Of a DNA stretch of 7,225 nucleotides, positions 1-5,727 are shown piece after piece. The DNA is from Candidatus Kerfeldbacteria bacterium (GTDB taxonomy: Bacteria; Patescibacteriota; Patescibacteriia; SBBC01; CAIJZX01). A program made the translations under genes and the position numbers. Numbering within the stretch: the first letter of the stretch is position 1; each line of letters starts with the position of its first letter. The stretch is from NCBI GenBank assembly GCA_016194465.1, contig JACQBO010000083.1, positions 1-7,225 of the forward strand, in the 5' to 3' direction. Below the pieces are notes generated by a model. The model worked only from the letters and a program-made list of their open reading frames with translations, was not told the origin of the DNA and did not search any database.

Positions 1-10
1 ACTTCGGCAT
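1..10 (-). CDS. Possible start of DNA topoisomerase I (edge fragment)
   Basis: The minus strand has an ATG at 10-8 followed by codons for Met-Pro-Lys before the window ends. Many bacterial TopA proteins begin Met-(Pro)-Lys followed by a LVIVESPAKA-type motif, and topA commonly follows dprA, so this could be the start of topA. Upstream there is only a weak AGG a few bases from the ATG. Three codons cannot identify a protein, so the call rests almost entirely on gene-order knowledge. A short in-frame alternative starting with an ATG at 50-48 stops after seven codons and is not a gene. Confidence 0.25.
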
Positions 11-45
11 GGCGATACCTACGAGCTCACGCAACAAATTTTAAA

Positions 46-74
46 CTCATATTGGTTATCGCAGCAAGGTTCAA
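46..74 (-). promoter_or_regulatory. Weak sigma70-like promoter downstream of dprA
   Basis: On the minus strand TTGAAC (74-69) and TATGAG (51-46) are separated by 17 bases, each matching four of six consensus positions. It would start transcription about 30 bases before the possible topA ATG at position 10. Matches of this quality are common by chance. Confidence 0.25.
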
Positions 75-83
75 GGTGAGTTT

Positions 84-1172
84 TTATTTTCTGACAAACA
101 ACCCATTTCCGATCGATGTCACTAAACCTTTCATTTCCATTATGGTCATAAGCGCACCGGTTTCGCCGACCGACTTTCCGATTTTTTCAGCCAGCATATC
201 AATGTGGATCGGTTCAAAGCTAAGATGCTGCAGCACCAACCCTTCATTTGGTTCGGCCGTTGGTTGCTCAGGCAAGCGTGTTTGTTGTCCAGGCTGCAGG
301 TGATATAGTTGCAAAATATCCTCCGCCGATGTCACCGCCTGCGCGCCGAGCTTCAGCCAGCTATTGACGCCGACCGAAGCAGGGGAGGTAATTGGCCCCG
401 GAACCGCCAGCACGTCCCGGTTGGCGTCAAGCGCAAACTTAGCCGTGATCAAGGCGCCAGACTTTTCTCCGGCTTCCACCAGGAGCGTCGCCCGAGCCAG
501 GCCGGCGATGACTCGATTTCGCTGGGGAAAGTGGTAGTGGAGCGGCTCGGCGCCAAGGGGAAACTCTGAGATGATCGCGCCGCCCTGGGCCACGATCTGA
601 TCGGCCAAGCCACGGTTGGCCCAAGGATAGATGACGTCGATGCCTGACCCGAGCACGGCAATAGTAGGCTGATGGGCGTTCAGGGCCGCCTGATGAGCAA
701 ACGTATCAATGCCAAGGGCCAAACCAGAAATAATCGTTACCCCGGCGGCGGCGATCGGCTGGACGAAACGACTGATCACCGTTTGGCCATAAGGACTCGG
801 TTGCCGCGTACCGACGACCGCCAAAGCTGGCCGGCTCAGACTCGATATTTGACCGCGAACATAGAGAAGCGGCGGCGGCTTAGAAATCTGTTGCAGGATC
901 GACGGATATTCATCATCCAAAACCGTGAGGACGGTGAGGTGGTACTGGTCCAACCTTGCCTTAACTTCGGCCAATGATAGCGGTGACCGGGCCTGGTGCA
1001 AAGCCTGAATGTGCTCGGGCCGTAAACCAATCGTGCGCAGCTGTTCCGTGGTCCAGGTTTCGGCTGGCCGCTGAAAAAAACGATGCCTAATGAGGGCGTC
1101 AATCATGGTCCAGGATTCAGCGGTCAGATGGTGGATGCGAGCCACGGCGAGTTGTTCATTTCTTGACAGCAT
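84..1172 (-). CDS. dprA: DNA-processing protein DprA (Smf)
   Basis: DprA binds incoming single-stranded DNA in the cytoplasm during natural transformation, protects it and loads RecA onto it. The product is 362 residues, near the family norm. An N-terminal helical region (about 1-80) is followed by DDEYP at 86-90 and the PPPLLYVRG segment around 99-107 that leads into the Rossmann-like DprA core (about 115-290). Core hallmarks are VVGTR near 119, the SGLALGID segment near 149, GSGIDVIYP near 175, FPQRNR near 215, EAGEKSGALITA near 233 and the PGP...G-N segment near 258-270. A C-terminal winged-helix domain spans about 308-362. I chose the ATG at 1172 because conserved-looking sequence begins there. 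The frame stays open to an ATG at 1226, but those 18 extra codons overlap the divergent gene's ribosome binding site and start. No Shine-Dalgarno precedes either start. Identification is secure; the exact start is less so. Confidence 0.95.
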   Translation of the reverse strand: MLSRNEQLAVARIHHLTAESWTMIDALIRHRFFQRPAETWTTEQLRTIGLRPEHIQALHQARSPLSLAEVKARLDQYHLTVLTVLDDEYPSILQQISKPPPLLYVRGQISSLSRPALAVVGTRQPSPYGQTVISRFVQPIAAAGVTIISGLALGIDTFAHQAALNAHQPTIAVLGSGIDVIYPWANRGLADQIVAQGGAIISEFPLGAEPLHYHFPQRNRVIAGLARATLLVEAGEKSGALITAKFALDANRDVLAVPGPITSPASVGVNSWLKLGAQAVTSAEDILQLYHLQPGQQTRLPEQPTAEPNEGLVLQHLSFEPIHIDMLAEKIGKSVGETGALMTIMEMKGLVTSIGNGLFVRK

Positions 1173-1190
1173 CGATAGAGAGAGTAGGGT
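1163..1190 (+). promoter_or_regulatory. Candidate promoter for the plus-strand two-gene cassette
   Basis: A perfect -35 TTGACA lies at 1163-1168, with TAGGGT at 1185-1190 after a 16-base spacer; the -10 matches only three of six positions. Transcription would start near 1197, just before the ribosome binding site at 1200-1207. The -35 and spacer overlap the first codons of dprA on the other strand, so expression of the two units may interfere. Confidence 0.45.
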
Positions 1191-1199
1191 AAGGGGATA

Positions 1200-1207
1200 A
1201 AGGAGGG
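1200..1207 (+). promoter_or_regulatory. Strong Shine-Dalgarno setting a TTG start
   Basis: AAGGAGGG is an almost ideal Shine-Dalgarno. It ends eight bases before the TTG at 1216 and 17 bases before the next in-frame ATG at 1225, so spacing favours TTG as the initiation codon of the 90-residue gene. The minus-strand genes in the window have no comparable site. Confidence 0.75.
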
Positions 1208-1215
1208 TTCGAACC

Positions 1216-1488
1216 TTGAAAGACATGATGGATGATGGCGTAAAGGTCGACTGGGAAGAACGGGTGATCGACTCGGACTACGACGACGAAGGGTTCTTTC
1301 GCGTTAAAGTCGGTGACATGAACTTTTTCTTTCACATGGGCCCGGGTGGTCCGGAAATGTTTTATGCCACCAGCCCCCGCTTTGGCCATGCGGTATGCAC
1401 CTCTGTTCCCGGCCGGATCTATCAGGCGGCATGGCACGAGGCCTTAGAAGCATGGCAAGGAATGCAACGGGAGAGAGTGTTCCACTAA
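1216..1488 (+). CDS. Small acidic protein of unknown function (cassette gene 1)
   Basis: This encodes a 90-residue protein that I do not recognise. The start is TTG, chosen for its spacing from the Shine-Dalgarno; the ATG at 1225 would remove three residues. The N-terminal third is strongly acidic, with a run of Asp/Glu including DSDYDDEG. It is followed by an aromatic, strand-like segment (FFRVKVGDMNFFFHMG), a Gly/Pro turn and a C-terminal amphipathic helix with several Trp. No signal peptide or membrane segment is visible, so it is probably cytoplasmic. Third codon positions are G/C-rich as expected for real coding sequence, whereas the competing minus-strand frames lack a start signal. It lies 20 bases upstream of the next gene and almost certainly shares its mRNA and terminator. 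The existence of the gene is well supported; its function is unknown. Confidence 0.75.
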   Translation: MKDMMDDGVKVDWEERVIDSDYDDEGFFRVKVGDMNFFFHMGPGGPEMFYATSPRFGHAVCTSVPGRIYQAAWHEALEAWQGMQRERVFH

Positions 1489-1508
1489 CCCTGACCGATG
1501 GAGGAGTC

Positions 1509-1922
1509 ATGTCCAACACGTGCGTCGGTTGGGTCGAAGTGATCGACCACCGTGTTCACGTTCTCGCCGATCGGTTCGAGTTCAGTTTCACTATTCATCT
1601 GGCCGACGTTGGCGGAGTCAAGCGAGTCGAGCTGACGGCGGCCAAGATCATCGACAAACGCAACGGATGCGTGGACCGGAACGACCGGGTGTTCGCCCAG
1701 GCGCGCCGCGAAGCGATGGCGATCGTGACCCAGGTCGTCAAGGAATGGGCCGAGTTCCACCCCGACCTGCCCGTGCTTGACCAGGATCGCCAAGTGTTAT
1801 TTCCGCCGGACGCCGTCGACACGAGCCTCAGCCAACGGCAGGCCCGTCAGGCGGAGCTCCTGCAGATCATTCAAGCCACCGCCGAGCGGGTGATGAGGCG
1901 CCGAAACCCCAACCAAGAGTAA
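1509..1922 (+). CDS. Protein of unknown function (cassette gene 2)
   Basis: This encodes a 137-residue protein that I do not recognise. I start it at the ATG at 1509 because a GGAGGAG ribosome binding site lies immediately upstream (1500-1506); the frame extends further upstream but only by overlapping cassette gene 1. The N-terminal 50 residues look beta-rich (alternating Val/Phe/Ile strands such as RFEFSFTIHLADV). A helix follows around 60-85, then a Pro/Asp-rich linker and a C-terminal helix ending in a basic patch (RVMRRRNPNQE), which could contact nucleic acid, though that is a guess. There is no membrane segment or signal peptide. Codons end very often in C or G, more so than in mfd, which supports real coding and may hint at a different history. 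An intrinsic terminator begins at the stop codon. Function unknown. Confidence 0.75.
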   Translation: MSNTCVGWVEVIDHRVHVLADRFEFSFTIHLADVGGVKRVELTAAKIIDKRNGCVDRNDRVFAQARREAMAIVTQVVKEWAEFHPDLPVLDQDRQVLFPPDAVDTSLSQRQARQAELLQIIQATAERVMRRRNPNQE

Positions 1923-1950
1923 CCGATGGGTAAACCCCGTCGGTTTTTTT
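1922..1950 (+). terminator. Intrinsic terminator of the plus-strand cassette
   Basis: A nine-pair stem pairs 1922-1930 with 1936-1944 (one G-U pair, T1927 with G1939). It closes the five-base loop TAAAC and runs straight into seven T residues (1944-1950). It begins at the last base of the stop codon of cassette gene 2. The T-run lies only on the plus-strand side, which fixes its direction. Confidence 0.9.
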
Positions 1951-1953
1951 CGC

Positions 1954-1974
1954 AAAAAAATCGGCCAGGTCCGA
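1954..1974 (-). terminator. Weak minus-strand terminator-like hairpin
   Basis: On the minus strand a four-pair stem (TCGG with CCGA, 1974-1971 and 1964-1961) closes a six-base loop and is followed by seven T residues (1960-1954). It is a candidate mfd terminator or attenuator facing the plus-strand terminator. The short stem makes it uncertain. Confidence 0.35.
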
Positions 1975-1989
1975 AACCAAGCCATCTGT

Positions 1990-2018
1990 ATTCTAGCGCA
2001 CAATCCAGATTATAGCAA
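1990..2018 (-). promoter_or_regulatory. Two overlapping minus-strand promoter-like motifs
   Basis: The minus strand carries a perfect extended -10, TGC plus TATAAT (2017-2009). An overlapping pair follows: TTGCTA (2018-2013), 17 bases, TAGAAT (1995-1990), matching four and five of six consensus positions. Both point away from mfd, antisense to the plus-strand cassette and toward dprA about 820 bases on. They may be the ancestral dprA promoter, or make a short RNA ending at 1954. Confidence 0.5.
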
Positions 2019-2038
2019 GGCCGGCAACCTGGGGAACG

Positions 2039-5000
2039 TTAGGAGTCCTTGGGGGGAGCAATGTCCTTTTTGGCGGCGGGCGCGGCCTGGGGAGGGGACG
2101 AAGGCTCTTCAAAAATCTTGATGACGTGCTTGAGTTCATGCAGCCAGCGTGTCCCGAGCTGGTCACGGTCAATTTTGATAAATTCCGGAGTGAAGTCCCA
2201 CGCTTGATTACGCTCGAGCAATTTGCCAATTTGTTCCGGGGTAATCATCCGGCCAAATTTGATGATAATTTTTTCTTTGTTCAGGCCGTCGACGGAATAT
2301 TTTGACTGTTGGATCGCGGTCATGGCGGTCCGCTGGGCTAAGATTTTCAACTCGAGGGCTTCCAATAAGTTCGTCAGCGGTTCGGGCAGGGATGCGTTTT
2401 TAAACTCATGCCGACGGAACTCATGCAAATCTTCGATCGTCTCGAGGCCAGCCAGCCGCTGATAGAGCCGCAACCTTTTTGGCTCGCTGGGTAAGAAATC
2501 CTTCGGAATGGCGATGGCCATCGGCAGGTCGATCAGGATTTCCCTGGTCGCTCGGGCCGGTTTTCCGGTGCGCAGTTCTTCAACTGCCTGAGCCAGAAGC
2601 CGGGCGTAGAGGTTTAACCCGACGGCGGTGACATGACCATGTTGTTTTTGTCCGAGAATACTGCCCGTACCGCGAATTTCCAAATCCCGCATGGCGAGGC
2701 GGAAGCCACTGCCGAGCTCTTTGGCTTCGAGCAGGGCTTGCAGGCGTTTTTGTGGTTTCCCTGCGACTTTTTCCGAGCGATACAGAAAATACGCATAGGC
2801 CTGGCGATCGCCACGGCCGATCCGGCCGCGGAGTTGGTAGAGCTGGGCCAACCCGAACTTGGTGGCATTATCAACGATCAGCGTATTCACGTTGGGCAAG
2901 TCCAAACCATTCTCAATGATCGTCGAGGCCAGCAAGACATCCAGTTTTTCGTTATCGAACTTGGACATGACGTCGAGGAGTCGACGCTCATCCATTTGCC
3001 CATGGGCGATACCGAACGTGACGCCCGGCAAAAGCTCTTGCAGGCGATCGCGCTCAAGCTCAATTGTTTCGACATCGTTATGAACGTAGTATACTTGGCC
3101 TTTCCGCGCCAACTCTCGTTCGACCGCGTCTTTGACGATGTCGTCGTCGTAGGTGGTGATATTCGTCTCAATTGGACGCCGCCCCTCCGGCGGCGTTTCG
3201 ATCACACTGATGTCACGCAGTCCGGACAGGGCAAAGTTCAAGGTGCGGGGAATCGGGGTGGCGGTCAAGGTCAGGACATGGGCTTCGGTGCGCAGCGCCT
3301 TCAGTTTTTCCTTGTGGCGGACGCCAAACCGCTGTTCTTCATCGACAATAATCAACCCCAAACTCTTGAATTTCACGTCCGCGGACAAGAGGCGGTGAGT
3401 ACCGATGACGATGTCGATCTGGCCCGCGGCGAGGCCCGCCAGGACATGATCCTGTTCTATTAAAGATTCAAACCGGGACAAGGCGCCAATCTTGACCGGG
3501 AAGGCGGCTAAGCGTTTCTTGAAGGTGTCAAAATGTTGCTGGGTCAAAATCGTGGTCGGTGACAGGAGGGCAACTTGTTTGCCATTCATGACCGCCCGGA
3601 ACGCCGCCCGGACAGCCACTTCGGTTTTACCAAAACCGACGTCGCCGCAGACCAAGCGGTCCATCGGCACATCTTTTTCCAGGTCGGTCAGTGTCTCTTG
3701 GAGTGTCCGTTCCTGATCGGACGTGAGATCATAGGGAAATTCTTCGGCCAGACGCTCCTCGGCTTGGGGCTGAGGTAAGAGGGCGGGGGCGTGGGCCAGT
3801 TCCCGCTGCGCATAGAGCTCCAGGAGCTCTTTGGCCACAATGCTGGCATCTTGTTGAATGCGGCGGGTGACCGCGGCCCAGGACGAACTGGACAGGGAAT
3901 GAATTTTCGGGTGAGGGCTACCTATGTAGCGGGTAATTTTGTCCGCCGTTTCGACCGGGACATAGAGCTTGTCACCGCCAGCATATTCCAAGACAAAAAA
4001 TTCCTTGGTATGACCATTCATCCGTTGCAACTTCATACCGCTGAACTTCCCGATGCCGTGGTCGAGATGGACGACGTAGTCGCCTTCATTCAAGTCGCCT
4101 AAAAATACATCTTCGACCCGCCGACGGTTTGACTTGGCCCGCTGGTCACGCCCGAACAGTTCCTCGTCAGTCAAATACAAATACTTTTCCGAGGGGGCAA
4201 TAAATCCCTGTCGCAGGTCAGGGTGGTCGAGCCAGGAAATCTTTTTAACCGGCGCTTCATGACGTTTCAGGAGACCAATCAATTCATCCCGGCGGTGACT
4301 TTGGATCACGACCCGGTATTGTTCTTGCGAGTATTTTTTTATATCTTTGGCAATCAGGGGCCATTGGCTGTGATAAAAAGCAGCCGCTCGCCAGTCGAGT
4401 TTCGTGGCACCCTCGCTGCCAAAGGGTTCAATGATCAGCTGTCGATATTGTTTGACCGCATCCTTGCCGCGAGGTAATGAATCAAGCAGCGAGGCCCGCG
4501 GCACGACGATCAGTGTCCGCATTGGCTGGAGGTAGGCGAGCAAACTGATCCGGGGGTCAAGATCGCGAAGGGTGCTCGGCGGACAGGCCAGGCTCGGTGG
4601 CATTGGCATCTGGTGGTCGGAAAACGGGGCGATCGATGCGATGGTCAGACCGGAAAAGGAGATACGAAATGCCTGCGGTGCCCCGACCGGCCACACATCG
4701 ACTACCTCTCCTCGTTTCGCCCATTGCCCCATGCGATCGACCGACTGTACGCCCTCGTATCCGCTCGCGGTGAGTTGCTTGATGATCCGGCTCTGGCCCT
4801 GGGGTGCTCCGGTATTGATGGTGGTAAACTGTTGATGTAACTCAGTGGGATTCGGCAGTGACTCGGCGAAGGCACTCTGCTGGGCGACGAGCACGGCCGG
4901 TGTGTGGAGGAGAAGCTGGTCTAAGAGCCAACCGGTGATCGGGGGAATCCCCATGACCGGGCGGACCGGACCAGCGTCAGGGCGCCACGTTGACAGTCCG

Positions 5001-5293
5001 GCGACGGCGGTTTGCTGTTCCCGTTCCGATCCCACCAGGTAGACAATTTGCCACGCCGGGGGCAACGCGCCCAAAATTTTGGCCATCGCAAAAGCTTCGG
5101 CCGTTGCATTAGGCACGCCGACGAGCCGGGCCGTCTTGGCGCCGTTCTCGAAATCATGGCTGGGGGTATTCAGTTGTTCGGTCAAATGCCGGAACCATGC
5201 ACCGGCTGGTGCATGGCGGAAAGGCTCTGCGACCACGGTATGACGTGACAGAGGCACAATGGTGTATTCAGCTCTACGGTGATGATAGCGCAT
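2039..5293 (-). CDS. mfd: Transcription-repair coupling factor Mfd
   Basis: Mfd is a double-stranded DNA translocase. It removes RNA polymerase stalled at lesions and recruits UvrA for nucleotide excision repair. The product is 1084 residues, slightly shorter than typical Mfd (about 1150). The N-terminal UvrB-like module (about 1-330) lacks a Walker A motif, as is normal for Mfd. The CarD-like RNA polymerase-interaction domain lies at about 400-465 (EGDYVVHLDHGIGKF). Translocase lobe 1 has the Walker A segment GDVGFGKTE at 550-558, a DEEQ box at 651-654 and TATPIPRTL shortly after. Lobe 2 ends with QLRGRIGRG at 820-828, followed by the translocation-motif region (about 855-890). The autoinhibitory D7-type domain follows, then a Pro/Ala/Lys-rich tail. 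I use the ATG at 5293. The frame is open a further 29 codons to 5380, but those overlap a plus-strand promoter and palindrome and resemble no Mfd N terminus. No Shine-Dalgarno is visible. pth lies 434 bases upstream on the same strand, with a structured region between them. Confidence 0.98.
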   Translation of the reverse strand: MRYHHRRAEYTIVPLSRHTVVAEPFRHAPAGAWFRHLTEQLNTPSHDFENGAKTARLVGVPNATAEAFAMAKILGALPPAWQIVYLVGSEREQQTAVAGLSTWRPDAGPVRPVMGIPPITGWLLDQLLLHTPAVLVAQQSAFAESLPNPTELHQQFTTINTGAPQGQSRIIKQLTASGYEGVQSVDRMGQWAKRGEVVDVWPVGAPQAFRISFSGLTIASIAPFSDHQMPMPPSLACPPSTLRDLDPRISLLAYLQPMRTLIVVPRASLLDSLPRGKDAVKQYRQLIIEPFGSEGATKLDWRAAAFYHSQWPLIAKDIKKYSQEQYRVVIQSHRRDELIGLLKRHEAPVKKISWLDHPDLRQGFIAPSEKYLYLTDEELFGRDQRAKSNRRRVEDVFLGDLNEGDYVVHLDHGIGKFSGMKLQRMNGHTKEFFVLEYAGGDKLYVPVETADKITRYIGSPHPKIHSLSSSSWAAVTRRIQQDASIVAKELLELYAQRELAHAPALLPQPQAEERLAEEFPYDLTSDQERTLQETLTDLEKDVPMDRLVCGDVGFGKTEVAVRAAFRAVMNGKQVALLSPTTILTQQHFDTFKKRLAAFPVKIGALSRFESLIEQDHVLAGLAAGQIDIVIGTHRLLSADVKFKSLGLIIVDEEQRFGVRHKEKLKALRTEAHVLTLTATPIPRTLNFALSGLRDISVIETPPEGRRPIETNITTYDDDIVKDAVERELARKGQVYYVHNDVETIELERDRLQELLPGVTFGIAHGQMDERRLLDVMSKFDNEKLDVLLASTIIENGLDLPNVNTLIVDNATKFGLAQLYQLRGRIGRGDRQAYAYFLYRSEKVAGKPQKRLQALLEAKELGSGFRLAMRDLEIRGTGSILGQKQHGHVTAVGLNLYARLLAQAVEELRTGKPARATREILIDLPMAIAIPKDFLPSEPKRLRLYQRLAGLETIEDLHEFRRHEFKNASLPEPLTNLLEALELKILAQRTAMTAIQQSKYSVDGLNKEKIIIKFGRMITPEQIGKLLERNQAWDFTPEFIKIDRDQLGTRWLHELKHVIKIFEEPSSPPQAAPAAKKDIAPPKDS

Positions 5294-5307
5294 GGTATTG
5301 ATTTTGA

Positions 5308-5327
5308 CAAGGCCGGGCCCGGCCTTG
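5308..5327. repeat. Perfect 20-bp GC-rich palindrome between mfd and a plus-strand promoter
   Basis: CAAGGCCGGG is followed directly by its own reverse complement. The right end supplies the first three bases of the -35 hexamer at 5325-5330, and the left end lies 14 bases upstream of the mfd start codon. It could be an operator for a dimeric regulator acting on either gene. It could also form an eight-pair hairpin with a four-base loop in the mfd leader. A TTGACA occurs at each side (5304-5309 and 5325-5330), 21 bases apart. Confidence 0.7.
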
Positions 5328-5353
5328 ACAGCCTCAGCGGTCCATGCTACGAT
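5325..5353 (+). promoter_or_regulatory. Strong sigma70-type promoter for the structured RNA
   Basis: A perfect -35 TTGACA (5325-5330) and a -10 TACGAT (5348-5353, four of six) are separated by the optimal 17 bases. Transcription would begin around 5359-5361. It faces away from mfd into the gap that holds the predicted RNA structures. It is the best promoter match in the window that has a perfect -35. Confidence 0.65.
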
Positions 5354-5408
5354 CCGACATCGTCGTTTTCTCAGCGTCACTCGACGCTTTGGGCGCCGCC
5401 CACGTCGT

Positions 5409-5514
5409 CAGCCATCTACTTACGTGGCCAGGAATGGACCACCCCTCCTATGTCTAGTCCTGGCAGTCGTGATCCAGTTCTGCTGAATCACGATCAAACG
5501 TAAGTAGATGGCTG
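5409..5514 (+). other. Predicted RNA three-way junction closed by a 17-bp perfect helix
   Basis: The closing helix pairs CAGCCATCTACTTACGT (5409-5425) with its exact reverse complement at 5498-5514. Two hairpins sit inside it. The first has seven pairs (5427-5433 with 5458-5464), a mismatch and five more pairs (5435-5439 with 5452-5456), with a 12-base C-rich loop at 5440-5451. The second has seven pairs (5467-5473 with 5487-5493), a mismatch and three pairs (5475-5477 with 5483-5485), with loop TTCTG. Together these leave only a few junction bases unpaired. The fold was read by eye without energy calculation. Confidence 0.7.
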
Positions 5515-5651
5515 GAGGTGTGTCTGTGCTTGGTGCGTCTGCTGGACAGCGGCAAAAAATCCTAGCCCGGGCTGTTGCCGTCTTGACCACTCAACGACTA
5601 AAGCGCTACCCTCCACTGTACCTTTGGGGAGACGGTTGGATCGGTGAGAAA

Positions 5652-5706
5652 CCAGGCAATCAACGAGCGCGCCCGCCTCGAGAGCACTTGTTGATCGATC
5701 GCCTGG
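5652..5706 (+). other. Long hairpin in the structured region
   Basis: CCAGGC (5652-5657) pairs with GCCTGG (5701-5706). After a small internal loop, 5659-5667 pairs with 5687-5695 (eight Watson-Crick pairs and one G-U), closing a 19-base loop. Read on the minus strand, the outer stem is followed by TTTCTC and lies just past the pth stop, so it might also act as a weak pth terminator. The internal G-U pair favours the plus strand. Confidence 0.55.
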
Positions 5707-5727
5707 CCCACAGTTACAGCGGTTCCC

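Noticed and set aside
1173..1226. 18-codon N-terminal extension of dprA that looks like a short hydrophobic signal
   Set aside because: DprA is cytoplasmic and has no signal peptide; the stretch is the complement of the cassette's ribosome binding region.
2633..3463. Plus-strand open frame of 276 codons inside mfd
   Set aside because: It lies entirely antisense to the conserved Mfd translocase domains, has no ribosome binding site, and its open length follows from mfd codon use.
5294..5380. 29-codon N-terminal extension of mfd
   Set aside because: It overlaps the palindrome and a good plus-strand promoter, has no ribosome binding site and resembles no Mfd N terminus; the ATG at 5293 fits better.
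5409..5514. Miniature transposable element with terminal inverted repeats
   Set aside because: There is no target-site duplication at the ends, and the interior folds into two well-formed hairpins with short junctions, which fits an RNA better. A genome copy-number search would decide.
5588..5603. ACTCAACGACTAAA resembles the R element of group I introns
   Set aside because: No downstream S-type partner TAGTC, no matching P element and no interrupted gene were found, so it is treated as chance.
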